Notes under the pieces: model-generated
Told to the model about the DNA's origin: nothing
Databases searched by the model: none
The model's input: only the letters and a program-made list of their open reading frames with translations
Shown: in pieces, positions 11,796 through 29,121 of the stretch
Layout: each line of letters opens with the position of its first letter
Numbering within the stretch: position 1 is the stretch's first letter
DNA from: Zygnema cylindricum
Taxonomy: Eukaryota > Streptophyta > Zygnematophyceae > Zygnematales > Zygnemataceae
DNA: 64,000 nucleotides
Assembly (NCBI GenBank): GCA_037447655.1
Contig: JBBHKE010003555.1
Location: 1 to 64,000 of the forward strand
Direction: 5' to 3'
Made by a program: the position numbers and the translations under genes

Positions 11796-13952
11796 CTATG
11801 CATTTAAAATATCTCGGTCGGATCTAACACATAAAAAATCATTAACAATTGAAGCCGCTAGTGCGCTCCTCTTATTTGTTATCGTGTTCCCAGCATCCGA
11901 AAAATTGCATTCCGACATGGAACTAGAAGTCGGAATAGCTAGAATAGATCTAGCAACACCGGCTAGAATAGGAAATCCTCCATCTTTCGCACGTACATAT
12001 GATTTCTTTTTCCACCATTGAAATATGTTAAAGTTAAATCTTTCGCCGTTGGTTAATTTTAAATTAAAATAACGTTTCAATTCGTCACTAACGAGCATTT
12101 TTTTGTCGGTGGTAATAATAACCTCATTTTGGTCAACGCTCTCACCAAAAAATTTGTGGAAACCGTCCATATTTTGCGATATTTTTCGTTTTTTTGTGAT
12201 ACGTTGAGGACTACCGAAATCAACGTCATCACCTAGGTCGTTAACAAGTTCTCGAAGTTTGACCCTAGCGCTTCCAATTTCGGTTTCGATACCCAAATTA
12301 TTTCAAGCTTTTGTTTTTGTCGGGGATCTACGAGAGCCGCGATAACATGATACTCATGAAGGCCCCACTTCGGTAACGCAAATTTCATAAAAAGTTCTTT
12401 CAATTTTTGCAAGTTTGGGGAATCGGCCGGGCATTCTTTTTCACCGTCATAGTAAGATGTTTTTCTTATCTTACTATGGTTATGCAGAGACGTTAGTTCA
12501 AACAAAACCGAATGTAAAGTTGGTTCTTTGAACTTTTCCAACTTTAGGGTCGCTTCTTCAAACCTTTCCAAAAATCGAATAAGTTCGGTAAGGTGAGTCT
12601 TATCGATACAAGCAAAAAGTATCGATTTATTTTTTGCTTAAGCGATTGGTCCTATCTTATTGAATGCATCGTAAATACTCTTAAGCATTCGGAGCAAAGA
12701 AATCCACCTCGTTGCGTTTTCTTGTTTAAAGTGTTTTTCAAAGGATTTTGTAAATTACTCTGTTTGAAAAACGTGACCAATGATTTGCACGCATCTATTA
12801 GATCAAAGAATTTAGGAACTTCCACATCGTATTTGTATTTTTTGGAAGTTACGCTCTTGTTCAAAATCGTTGTCACAATTGTAGCAATTTAATGGTCCGC
12901 GCAAGGTATCCAAGTAAACATACTCGGTGGTCCTTCAGTCGCACACATGTTAGAGCCACTGTCGGTCACAACAACGCAACGATTTGCCAAAACATCAAAA
13001 TTGGACAATTCAAAATTGGTCAAACAATTTTTGAAAGCCGTTAAAACATTTTCCGCGGTATGTTTTTGTCTGGAAAATTATCGACTTGAAGCGTCCGAGC
13101 ATGAAGTTTAAATTCTTTGTCAATAAAATGAGCCGTTACTGACATGAATGAGTTTATTTTTATTGTCTCGGTCCAGATAGTCGTAAATGCGACGAAAATA
13201 TTGTTATCAGTATTTTCTTTAAGTTTTGGGATGATCAAACTACGAATATTTTTGGCAGAAGATATAATGTAGTTTTTTACGCCATTGGCGGACGGGAGTA
13301 GTTGGTCGATGTCGACACTTTTGTTGGACGAAACACCAACATCAAATAATACTTGACAAAATGCTTGAAAATCTGGGAACAAAAAAAAAGAATAAGAAAA
13401 TAGCCTACAATTATTAACCATGATCAATAAATAAGGTTTATATCAAACTAACATCATGACAAACCAAATAATAATAAAAAAAACAAAAAAAAGCGTACGA
13501 ATATAAATTATAGATAAGAAAAAATAGTGATGAAGCTCAATAACATAAATTTATTAACAAAACAAGTTATAATGACATATACATTAAAGCCATCCTAAAT
13601 GGAATTCAAAATAAATCATACCTGAATCGTCGACCATCGAAAATGGTCGAAGGTCCTCGCAACACATCAACGCCACCATTTTCGCAATTTTTGTTCGGTC
13701 ACTCGTTTTCGCCTCCGTTTTTGAAATAAAATTATGAAGAATTCCTCTAGAACTATCCATGTCGCCCAAAGCTAAACATGTGTGAGTATTAATTGTTGAA
13801 GTACCGTTTGTTGACTTGTATTGATAAACTACGAAACATGTATTACAAGCCACTAAACCTCCCCCCTTTACTATGTATTTGTTTGATGTTTTAGTTTCAT
13901 ATACATGTTCAAATTTTTTCCAACAACTTGAAGTGGCCCTGCTTTCTTTCAC
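11796..13952 (-). pseudogene. hAT-superfamily transposase, degenerate
   Basis: Fragments on the minus strand follow hAT transposase order. 13584-13952 is BED zinc-finger-like (CWKKFEHVY, then CNTC, then a late H-x-C). 13041-13427 holds the catalytic-core block TTIWTETIKINSFMSVTAHFID. 12652-12876 and 12233-12571 cover the middle part, with a VDPRQK motif close to the usual LDPR. 11796-12296 is the C-terminal dimerisation region (FNIFQWWK, FPILAGVARSILAIPTSSSMSECNFS, NTITNKRSAL). The segments are separated by frame changes, stops and AT-rich gaps. Some gaps may be introns, but the set as it stands is not translatable as one protein. The right end of the element is probably near 14741. Confidence 0.85.
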
Positions 13953-14569
13953 TAGGTAACACTGAGAAGTTTCACCATTTTTTTATTTTTGAAGTTCGTT
14001 TTAGATTGTAGTTTTAAGAGAAGCGAGAATGCTCTTGTCCATTTTGGTGTATGACTAGGTTTTCTTTAAATTTTGGTCAAGTTTTTCTAACTTAAATAGC
14101 ATTCCCATTTATCGATTTATTGTTTGAAACATGTGAGTAAGCTAATAATTAGGATTTGTCTTGGGAAATTGACGTAATAATTTGATTTCCGCTGATTTAT
14201 TAACTAATAATGACTACATGTCGCGTGACATTGACATAATAATATGATATATTTGTGGAAACGCGGTATAAAATGTATAATTAGCACTTTGTAATAATGT
14301 ACGATGTATGAATAAGCCAATAATTGCGATCTGTAGCGTTATATTGATATAATAATTTGACATATTTTTTGAAACACCGCATAAAGTGCATAAATAATAC
14401 TTTACAATAGATTACGATTTGCGGCCCTTATCTTTTTGTAAGATTAGCGAAATGAATAGTGTTAGTAACGTGTCAGATTCGTGACGATAATCATGATGCC
14501 ACGTACTTCCAAGATACCAAAAGTACAAAGAACAATAATGTTGGAAAAAGAAAGTACAAAATTTTCTTT

Positions 14570-14741
14570 TTTTTTTGTTTTTTGGTTGACCGACCGTAAC
14601 CGACCGTTTTTTTTTTCCTGGCGAGTCAACCGACCGTAACCGCCCGACCCCCAAAATTTGGCAACCGAATCCGTTCCGGATCCGGCGCGGGCGGTCGGTT
14701 AACGGTCGGTCACGGTTTCGGTTGACCGTTTGCGACCTCTG
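14570..14741. repeat. Subterminal repeats at the probable end of the hAT element
   Basis: ACCGACCGTAACC-type words recur in both orientations between 14587 and 14730, and the block stops at 14741 with TTTGCGACCTCTG. Clusters like this next to a transposase gene are typical hAT transposase-binding subterminal repeats. I found no matching inverted end on the left. Confidence 0.5.
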
Positions 14742-17700
14742 CTGTAGTGTTACAGTGTACACGCATTTCCGATACACGGTGTGGTCAATCGGACTGGGCT
14801 GTCAAATCCTTACATAATTGTACCAGATATATTGTGAAAGTGGATTGTTCAGTTTTGTAACTGGTGACGTAAGCGCTTATGCCCAAACAGAATGACGCAT
14901 GCACTTATCATTTCTCATTTTTTATTGGGCCGTTTTTCATAAAAAGGTATTCGGTAACGCTAGTTTTATAATCGGTTACAAATCGCCCACGTCAAGCGTT
15001 CCTTAATTTTTAGACGAAGTTGTCAATGTGAACTAATCAAGCAAAAAGAAACAAATAGTCAAAGCAATAAATGACAACACGGTGTACTGTATGCTCAGTT
15101 GCAAACTTGCGAACAATCTGAAATGGCGACAGGAAGAACGTCGCATCAGATTTTCCGTTCGACGCTGGCACACAAATTGTGGACGGTAATGTAAGGGAGG
15201 TTCTACGCTTTCGCGGCAGAATTCTTAAGCAGTACGATTACGATAGATCGACGGCTGTCGTCCAGAGATGCACTGTTCATCGGACGTGTTACGAGCTGTC
15301 CAAGGGCATCACTGGCTCGGATCAACTTGGCTAGATTCGGTATCCCGCGAAACCAGTGGTAAGGAAATGGAGTCGCCATCCGAGCCCACGTGGTATCTCC
15401 TGTTTTGTTGGATGCCAGAGCACGAGACACAACGACTTCAAACCTGAAAAGTCTCCGCCACGTAGACATCACGTGAATATCATCGTTAGCACCACTTAGG
15501 AGATCACACGTAAGGCGGTAGTTTTGGGATACAAGGTGAGCGTGCTGTAGCGACAAAATCTACTGTACTATCACAATCTATTCTGTCAGGACGCCGCCTT
15601 TACGAACGGTACGAAAATGTACGCTCGTTGAGAATTCTAGAACACTGCTGAGGTGGGATTTTTGAATTATTTGCGCATGAACAGAAAGTACATGATCAAA
15701 ATTACAGACGTTTCCGCATTTTGCGATCAGGCGTAGAACCCCTATAGTTAAACTCGTGTAACGAGCATATAATACGTTGTGCTTTGCACACCACAGAATC
15801 GAAATTAAATTTTCTGTACGGCGACAAAACAGACGTCAGGTACATTTTTTACAGTTGGCGTCAGAGGTACCAGGAAAAAGACACGTACAGCAGGGTATAA
15901 CGGAAGCCAACCGTAATTTGCACACATAGATCAGGCATATACGATATTTTAACATCGATATTTTTTGTATTCTCGGGAAATTTTAATATCGACATTCTAT
16001 CGCTTTTGCTACAAGACGGTTTAGAAGACGCTAACAAGACAAAGTGTGATTTATCTGCTAACAGCACTCAGTTTCAGTTTAGTTAACTATGACCGTTGGA
16101 TCGACTTGATTGAACGCCTCCGATGAGCTTTTTCTTAACTTCCCCTTTTAACCCCCCTAACGAGCTCTAAATATTGACAACAACCTCCCGCCTTATTTTG
16201 TCCCTTTCAGATGATGTTACTGGTTCTTACCAACCCTAATTCCAAAACCCTAGAAGCTACAAGAAAGTACGGTACAGTACGTACGTAGGTCGGTGTGACT
16301 GCCCTACGTTTGGGACCCTGACTTTGCGTTTCGCTATTAAGACTTAAGTTCCGTACAAAGTTCTGGAACATGCGGATTCATACGGAAGTCGATTTTTCGT
16401 TCGAAAGTACCAACGGTGATACGCTCATCATCCCATGGCATACTTCCCAATGTCCAGGAAGGGGCCGAGCCACACCCCAAAAGTACATATGTACGAAATA
16501 GTATGAAGTACGATATATTTTAACGGTAAAATAGGTTTCAAATTGGACTGACCGTTGCGGATAGGTTGTGCCGTACTACTGTGATTTTGATCAAATTTTT
16601 TTAAAAATTTGCATGTTTTCCAAGTGGAGCCGTAAAAGTGAAAGTCCTTTCCCTTCTCGCGACGCAGTACTCTGTGTACGACTGTACGGACACTTTCGGT
16701 TTATCCTCAAACTTTTATGACGCAGGCTGATGATCACATCGTGACAACCGTCAGGAGAGGTACAGTAGTACTGTTCCTGTACTCTGTCAGTCTGTCGTAT
16801 GAAATGTGTACTTCCGATGGACAATGAGAGGTTAGGACTAAAATTAGGTCAAACGTTTGTAATACGGTAGCCCATCGTATATGAAATCGTTTTTGTTCTT
16901 TGCTCTTGTTAGTTTTGTCGTCTTTCATTTTTGTTTTTAGGCATAGATTACTTTTTTGTGACTCTTGTAGTCTCCAAATGTTTTTTTTTTCAGTTCTACC
17001 TTTTTTGTACTAAGATGGTTTTCCATCGCAATTTTTGCAATAAAAATGTTTCGTCGACATGAAAGTAACCAAGGTACAATAGATTATGAATAGGAGCCCG
17101 GGAGATTGAAGCAAGAAGGCAAAGTATTTTTTCCATGTATCCTATGTGCATATAAACACTACAACCATCGAATCAAAGTAAGCATCTTCAGTCAATGCGG
17201 AAAACAAACTACTTTTGGGAGAATCCTGACGTAACAGGGGTTTATTGGAGAGTCCAATACAGTGAAAATATATAGAGCAACGACATTATATCCACAATAA
17301 TCAAATTATTACTAGGCAGTCTCGCCAGGTCGATTTATTTCATACAAGAGGATCCCATCCATGACGAAATCCTGCCACCTGGAACCTCATTTCTGATGAG
17401 AAAAAAAAGACTTGATGGGCAGCTTGCAGATGATTGGTTGATAAGGACAGAATAACATGGCTGACTATCACGAAGTCAATTTAAGTTCAAAATAAAAAGT
17501 GACAAATTAGTCCGAATTTGACTAAATAGGAGCCTTTCGAGAACCATCCATAAAAAGGAGATCAAACACAAACAAAGTGGCTGTTACATACATTTACAGC
17601 TATCATAGAAACAGACATCTTCTTTGCTTAATACAAAAAAAAAACTGATGGAGTTGTAAGATATGTTGAATGCCAATGATCCTGCAAATTCCGAGTCAAC

Positions 17701-18530
17701 ACATAATGCATGATAGAAGGACAACACAACTAGCTCAACTCGAACAAACACATGGAAACACATAATCACAAACACAAAAAGAACAATTGACATTGAAAAC
17801 TGGAAAACTTATTCCATTGCTTCCACTATTGTTTTAAATAAAACACAATTGAACACAAAGGATGTGTACATTGACAAAAATTTCCGTCACATACACCGCA
17901 TGATGTGTGACTGGACAAAATTTCTCTTCCACAAAAAAGAGGAAGGTCTTATACACAGCAGCCAGTGCACATCATTCTCTCTTCTTCCTGCTGCTACTTC
18001 TCGTCACCAGCCAGACTGCTAGGCTAGGTTTCCATTGGATTATCGACTGATTCGTTCCTCCGACTGGTCACTTTTCCCTTTTTTTTTTCCACCATACACC
18101 ATTCAAACTGTCCCAAAGGTTTCTTAAAAGTCTAAAACTACAGAGGAGCTACAAAGTTTTTAGCAACTCCCATATGCTCTTCTCAGTGGGCTCTATTCCC
18201 TGTTTCTAAGTAGCGAAACAAACAGCAGCAAAGAAATGAACTACACCGGCTTCACATTTTCTGCACAAATGCCGTCTAACTCGGACCCCAAAGTGGGTAT
18301 ATCCCTCTCCTATCGCGTCCTTTTAACATCTCTATACCCCTAAAGATATATTTCAGCTGTTCACTTCCTCAAGTCCTTCGCTCCCTAACCTCCTTCCCTC
18401 TACCATGACCATCCTTTCCCACCCTTAAATCTGCAAATATATATATATATTTGCAGACCTTTCCCCCACATACCCGCTAAATAGGTCCTGTCCAGTTCAA
18501 TATGGTATCGTTCATCCCATTGGTCACCAC
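14742..18530. other. Intergenic, no gene seen
   Basis: About 3.8 kb without a recognisable coding region, RNA gene or transposon. Short open frames, including one of 117 codons at 15203-15556 on the minus strand, have no recognisable motif. GTAC-containing words such as TGTACGG are frequent. The right part (from about 17600) may contain the 3' flank of the GLK gene. Confidence 0.4.
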
Positions 18531-18720
18531 TATCCTGTCCTGTCCTGTTCTGACCTGTCCTGTTCAGTCTGTCTTTGTTCGGTTCTGTTTTGTCCTGACT
18601 GTACTGTTCTTATCTGTTCTGTTATGACCTGTCTTGTCCTGTCCTGTCCTTTCCTGTTCTGTCCTGACTTATCCTGTGCCATTATCCTGTCCTGTTTTTC
18701 CTGCTTTTTTTTGTCCTGAC
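18531..18720. repeat. Degenerate TCCTG/TTCTG pentanucleotide array
   Basis: Roughly 190 bp made of variants of the pentamer TCCTG (TTCTG, ACCTG, GTCCTG). It lies about 140 bp downstream of the GLK stop codon, so it may be in or near the GLK 3' untranslated region. Confidence 0.85.
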
Positions 18721-18856
18721 ACTCATATACAAAACTACTGAGCTTTCCAAAGGAAATGGGTCAGGTCAGGGCTTATACAACTATCCAATAAAAAGGAGGA
18801 GAAATAAATATAGCATTTTTAGTAATAAATACTGCACAAAGGAACAATGGTTGGGC

Positions 18857-22789
<3,933 letters not shown>

Positions 22790-25722
22790 TATTTTATTTG
22801 GATATGCCCGCGGAATGTCCGGTCTGTCAAACCAATCCAGGAATCGACAGATCGACGGCAAAAACTCGATCGTACATAGTCTAGAAACCTCACGGAAAGG
22901 GCACACAAAAGTTTCATGATTGACCGGAGGAGGTTGGAAAATAGGTAGGCAGGACGTACAGAAAAATTTCATAAAGGACAAGTAAGTACGTAAAGGTAGT
23001 ACTTTTATGTACAGTTGAGTACCAGTGGAGAGTGAAGAGGTACGTTTACGCAATGTTGTACCGTGATATGTACGGACAGAGGCGTCCGCGGAAGCAGGAA
23101 GAGGTGCGGCTGTGGACCTCTGCAGACGCGGACTCCACTGATTTGTGGCGGACAGAGGGGGAAAAGGGCGATATATCGCAGTGGCGTTAGGATCGAATCG
23201 AAGTTAAAGATTTTCGGCGTCTTTGAACATTTTAGAAGGTGCCACATCAGCAGAAAAAGATTCTTTAGATTTTTTTTTTGGCTCATTGACGCAATTGTCA
23301 CGGAACGAGTGGTTTTGAATGGTAGAGAAGTGCGGAACAATATTTTGTCCTGTTCAAATTATGCTCGACGTCAACAGTTTATGGAAACAAAAATTCAATG
23401 TTCGTCTGTTCGCATTCCTGTAAATAGGTAAAAAATCGTTTGTCTTTTTAAAAATGGGAAAGGCGTTTAGAATAGGGGTACGGCCGCCCGTAAATTAGGG
23501 CGGCTAGTGGATCGTATCTCTGTCGTCATGAGTGACCTGTGAAGTCGACCGGTTGCTCATCCGCTGTCGTTAAACAAAACTGAGTGAAATGAAAATGGAA
23601 CTAGTGGTACAAGAATTCTAAATGGGTCGATAGCGCAAAAAAATGTACAGAAAATAAATAGCAAAAGCCTACTGTACATTCTATTATTTAAATAGGCTTA
23701 AGAGATATTTATTGTCCGTAGTAGTTTGAGTTGTCCTCTCAATTCTGAAACGAAATCCTTGTTCTTTCAAAAAATCTAAATCGCTAGAAACCGGACACGT
23801 CAACATTTTAGCAGTAAAATAATTTTCGTACATTACAGTTAACACCCTTAAGATTCGGGAATATAATCTCGTGAAGCACTAAAGTCTTACCGTGACATTG
23901 TAGACGTACCGCCTTCCAGCCTGTGCAGTTTCACGGTTGAAGAAGATGCGCTTTGCCTTCGCGTCGCCTGTCCGCTCGACGTGAAATGGCATCGGAATTT
24001 CGAGACCCCTGCAAAAAAAAAAAAACGTACTGAAAGAAAACGGACAAAATTAAACAAATTGTGTACTTCTCTTTGTCGTATTTAACGCAAACGGACAAAA
24101 CATAGCAGATTCTGTACTTTTCTTTTTCCTTGGAAATCGTATGAAAATTTTCGAAATTACGGCACGTGGGAATATATGTTCCTATTTGTTTATCGAAAAT
24201 ACCTAGTTTTAAAACAAATCGTGCATGTGTTTTAAACATAAGGTTGAAGATGACATTTTTTGTCGTGGAAGTGGGTCGAAAAACACAAGACGACAAATTT
24301 TCGTACATCCTAAGTTCGAGGATGACACAAATTGTACTCTAAAAATTTGCGATTCCTTCGTACGGTTGGAACTTAGGCAGTACGGCGCTAAGTTTTACAA
24401 GAAAACGACAGAAAAAAACCCTTACTTATGCACATGGGGACATACCCTAAGTCGCCGGGAATGTTACTTGTGGCTGTCATATTTACTGTTTACTGCACAA
24501 GAAGGGCGACATACTGGTATGTTACGTCAGCCGCCTGTAAAGACAGAGAACTCCATCCGCCAGCCCCTGGATTCGTAAGCAGTTGAAGCATTAAAGCATT
24601 CTTCATTTTTTTGGCTTTAAATGAAGAGTGGGCGTGAACCGAATGAGCAACTAAACTGGCATGAGCTCTCCAAGTCAGCCGTTGACTTGCCGTGTCGTTG
24701 TTTCGGCGTCATAAAAGAAAAGTGACGATGAATCGTAACGTTTTCGGCCAAAATATGTATAAGCAATGGATGTACGGTACAGTTGGGATACGCCTTTCAC
24801 TCTGCCATGTTCAAATTCGGTTAGGTTTCCAACTGCAAGGAGCAAAGTGGGACACACGTGTATCAACTCTAGGTTTTATTGCATAAATGATGATTGGATA
24901 CACAAATGGCAGAAAAACCAGAAATCTGTGTACTAAAAAAGATGACCTGACCCTGACTTTAACTCATGCCTACAGTAGTTCAAGGATCCTTGCCACCAAT
25001 ATGGAGTTTTTATTTCACCAAGACATGATCTTCCGCATATAGAAGTGAAGATATTAGCGTGTTGAGAATGCAAGGATGTGGTGACTGTTTTTCATTGCTG
25101 TACAAACAAGTTGAATGACAAAACAGCTTTATATACAGGCAATGACAACACAATAAGTCCATTACACATTATTAAACACAACAAAAAATACCAGGCAATC
25201 GACATTCCCGTCTTTTCATTGATAAACAGATATACTAAGGAAACCATTCACCTACAATTGGACATCAATAATATCTTTTCAGAACCAGTTTAAAGACTCG
25301 AATAACATCGTTCACGCAATTATTTAGACTTCCAAAGTTCCAGGAATGCCAAATGAGTGCCATGCCTTGGAAAAATACAACCAGACTGAAAGAAATCTCA
25401 AATATATCCTTGATTAATTCAGTGTGGCTCAACAATTTTTACAACAGTATTAAGGCGAAAGTGGGCAAGTGACCCATCAGGACTGCATTTGTCTAGTGGT
25501 AGAGTAGACCTCAATTACTTCCTTTGACCATTCTTCTTCATCCATTCTGCCGGTCAAAAGGAAAAGAGAAAAACTGTCACTGAAATGTGAATTGTCATAG
25601 ACATATCCTTCATACACTAAGAATATTTGCCAATAGCAAGCTAGTCGAGACATTCAAACAGAAGCATATGTGAGAATGAAATACCATACATGACCCATAA
25701 ACCCTACATAGCCCATTCTCTC
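22790..25722. other. GLK upstream region and intergenic, no further gene seen
   Basis: The first few hundred bases should contain the GLK promoter and 5' leader. I see no recognisable coding region, RNA gene or transposon in the rest. Open frames in this stretch lack recognisable motifs. Confidence 0.4.
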
Positions 25723-28700
25723 TCAGCCTCTAATATCCTCCCCATGTTTCGCAAATGCTTGTTGAATTCTGTCCCGATACGGTTTGTAGTGCCTGCAAAC
25801 ATACAACGGAAGGTAAGAAAAAACGTTAATACATTGCTGTAAAACCAGAATGATGTTTCTTAGGGAGTTCTACCAGGCCCCAAACCCCATCTACTGTTTC
25901 CAAGTAAAATGAATTAAGAAGGCAAAATAACTATTTAAGTCAGAATGAAGTGATTTAAATTGAAAGGATTAAAAAAACATTTAAAAAAAAGTTGATCATA
26001 GCATTACCATGCATGAAACTCACAGCCCCACCACTCAATCATCATGCTGTTTTCCATAAACTCGAACAAATGAGGGACCCTGCAAAAAAAAAAAAAAAGA
26101 CACAATATCAAAACCATCTTAGTGAAAAAAATAAACCTCCGGGACACGTATTTTTTGTTCGTCAGGAAAACTAGAAGCAGCTTACTAAGCCCTTGGAAAT
26201 CCAATTTTTTCTCCGCGATCATGATTAATATGGCCCATAAAAAGAAAAAGAATGTATATTTTGAAATTCATCAAATCGTTTTAATAACACCGATATAATT
26301 TAGTCTTGATTCAATCAGAGACAATTTTCAAACCTTTTAAAGGTTTTTAATCTCTAACTGGTGGTGCAATGGCTCATATTGATAGGAAAAAACCACCCAT
26401 GAGAGTTACACAACATGCCATTTTCAGCGGAAAAAGTCACTCAAAAGATGTACGGTTTATGACTCACGGAGGATCCAATGAAGCATATCGCCAGAATACC
26501 GCACCGCTTTCCCATTGCCCATGTCCGCAACCGCAACCACCGATGTTGGAATAACAACAAAGTCCTTAAGGTACTGTCATGGGCTCCCCTGCCTCCCTCT
26601 CCTGGGGGAGGAGGGAGGGAGGAGAGGGAGGAGGGGGAGGGGAGAGGGAGGGAGAGGGAGAGGAGGGAGAGGGAGAGGGAGGAGGGGAGGAGGGGCGCTG
26701 ATCAAAAATCGATCAGCAGAGGATCAGGAGAATCGAGGATGATAAAAAGCCAGTCAGAACCTTGGTGCGTCAGATCAGATCAGACGCAGATCATTTTGCG
26801 CGTCGAATCAGCCGGATCAGGATAAATGAGGGAGAGAGAGAGATAGAGAAAGAGAGAAAGAGAAAGGTAGGAGAGAGAGAGAGAGAGTCAAAGGAGGAGG
26901 GAGAGACAGATAGAGTTTAGGCCAATGAAAGACTGCCTTGCCGCTTATGATATTGAGAAATTGAATCATTTTTGGGGGGCCTGTGAGACTGCCAAGTGTC
27001 ATCGTAATTTTTTGGATAAAGATTAAGAATAAAAAATGAAAAATGATATCGTTTTTGTGATAAATTATTAATCAATTGTATGAACAACAACGATCGTCAT
27101 TGACTACAAAAATTCTTCTTACTTCCGAACACTTTCTTACTTGGGAAATCCTTTCAAATACTCACAAACAAAACCACCTTAAAGAATTGTTTTGGACTTC
27201 AAACACGACCGATATTGTATACCGTACCGTTAGATGGAGGCGAGTTCGACCTTGAAGAAGAACATCAAATTGGGTACAATTGTGTATATCCCCACTTCGC
27301 AAAGTTCCTTTAACTGTATACATGAGGTTGACAATCGTACCACCACCCATCTGCCACAGCCCCCTCAAAAGCATAAATGCTTTCATCAAGGGCCAAAATT
27401 GTCCTTCATTTAAGAGAAGTCGCCCAAAATCGAGCGTAAATTGGTTCGCAATGGGGGATCGTAATTGGCATTTCACATTTTAGGTGAGTCCGAAGTGACA
27501 TACACTAATGCGGTAGATGTCTCCCCTCATGTCGTGGTGGTCAATCATCTGTACCGCCCCAAAAGTACAAGCGGGAGACAATCAACTTTTGACAGGTTAG
27601 AGGCCATGTACCAGGAGTGATGGTGGTGGTGCGTTATCCACTTTTGCAAGCATTTGTCTTTGTGCTATATTCGTTTTGGCTGACAAAATAACAGAAAAAT
27701 GAAGCATTTATGGTTCTGGTTTGTACTTACAAGTGGTTCCAGTTTGTGGTTCTTTTTTGTACTTATGTGTGGTTCCAGTGCCTTGTTATTGATATTATAC
27801 CAAATTCATTTGCTGTTGGCTAAGAATTAGCTGACTTAACAATGTCGTATTATAAATAAGTGCACTAAACGTGAGATTGATCCCAGGCAGTTAAATATGC
27901 CGCCACCTTTTACCAGCGTACCTCCAGCATCTTTCAAACGAACGAACATTCTACAAGCAGTTGCAAAATATGTGGCAAATTTCATCATTTCTTATAAACA
28001 AAATGGAGGACATCAAGTTGCCTTCAGAAAGAAGAAACTCTTCCTTGCTATATTTTCTACCTCTCTAATTTTTCTGTAAAAGAATGCTCATATTCGACCC
28101 AAGTTTAACCCAGTCTAGACCATCTTCCTCTGAGAATTTCCTTCAAAAGGGAAGATAAAATCACTCGCCTCTAATATTGAGGGTTATCAAGTTATATAGA
28201 GGATATAAATAGGGTTAGGTTATAAGTCACTTTGAGAGTTAGTCGGCTGTATTGAGGGTTTTGTTCGCAAGTTTATAACACAACCATGGCCCCAATTTAC
28301 AACAATGTCGGTAAATTCTCCCAAATGAGGTGAATTCCACACCAATTTATTTTATTTACTAAATGCCTGTCCTATTTACCTGGAAAAATCATTGGGTAGA
28401 CTAGGTTTATACATAATGTAGCAACACTAAAAGATGTGAACAATGTCGTTTTCTCCCGTTTTTATCTACAACAAAAGCGTTAAAGAAAATCACCTGACCC
28501 TTGTTGATGAGAATCTTATCACTCATGGTAGGAGTTGGAGCCTCCTTCACACTTTCTAATTCCAGAATCTTTGGAGTTCCTTCTGGTGGCATCTTCATGG
28601 TCTGGTTCAAAGAAGGAGGACTGTAAGGACGCAGAAAAAGTAGTAATAGAGAAACAAACAGGAGAGAATGTTCTAATATCCGCCATGGATACAAAATGGC

Positions 28701-28736
28701 ATAGTCACGCATACGTTTAAGAAGGGAAGAAGACAT
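25723..28736 (-). CDS. Small single-pass membrane protein, three exons, unrecognised
   Basis: Exon A (28494-28736) starts MSSSLLKRMRDYAILYPWR, has a hydrophobic helix at about residues 23-38 (LEHSLLFVSLLLLFLR) and ends INKGQ before GTGATT. Exon B (26008-26079) follows a T-rich TTTGCAG acceptor and reads VPHLFEFMENSMMIEWWG. Exon C (25723-25792) reads HYKPYRDRIQQAFAKHG and ends IRG-stop; the B/C junction is in frame (HAW|HYK). The A/B junction is one base out of phase: A ends at a codon boundary, while B needs two carried-over bases. An unseen micro-exon in the 2.4-kb intron, another donor, or a one-base insertion at 26079 could explain it. The composition and the well-formed splice sites argue for a real, conserved gene; I do not know its function. 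An in-frame upstream start would add 50 residues. Confidence 0.6.
26590..26900. repeat. GA/GGA purine tract
   Basis: Purine-rich low-complexity sequence (GGGAGGA and GAGA variants), interrupted around 26690-26820, inside the long intron of the small membrane-protein gene. Open frames through it are composition artefacts. Confidence 0.8.
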
Positions 28737-29121
28737 AGACGCCAGAGCTGGTATTGCTGACAACAAAACGTTATCTACGATGAAACTGTTTTGCAGGACG
28801 TGTCTTTTCGAAAAAAAAACAAGAAGCGAGAAGGAAGGGAAGGAAAATGAAGAAGAAGAAGAGAACGCGAGTAAGAAGAGATGCAAGAAAGGAAGTGAGG
28901 TGAGAAAATGGGCGAGGAGAAACTGGAACTCGAGGGAAGGACAGGTTGCCTTAACTTCCTCGTTTATCTTTTACGTATATCGATATGCCGCGAGTCATTA
29001 GGACATCAGCCGTAGAGTCAAAATGTTACGAGTGTAAAGTATCGTGCTACTCCTTTTTACGATACACTTTTCGTAGCGTGGTACGTTACTCTATTTTGAG
29101 TATGTTTACTACAGTACAGTA
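28737..29121. other. Upstream region of the small membrane-protein gene, no gene seen
   Basis: Should contain the promoter and leader of the minus-strand gene that starts at 28736. The only other structure seen is palindromic AGTACTGTAC-type words close to the MITE that begins at 29122. Confidence 0.35.

Noticed and set aside
15203-15556. 117-codon minus-strand open frame
   Set aside because: No recognisable motif, no neighbouring exons; likely chance.
25485-25515. tRNA-like A-box (TAGTGGTAGAG)
   Set aside because: No B-box, acceptor stem or cloverleaf follows; chance match.
27162-27476. 104-codon minus-strand open frame (contains QMGGGTIVNLMYTVKG)
   Set aside because: Protein-like composition but no known motif, in the middle of the intron of the small membrane-protein gene on the same strand; a micro-exon there is possible but cannot be supported.
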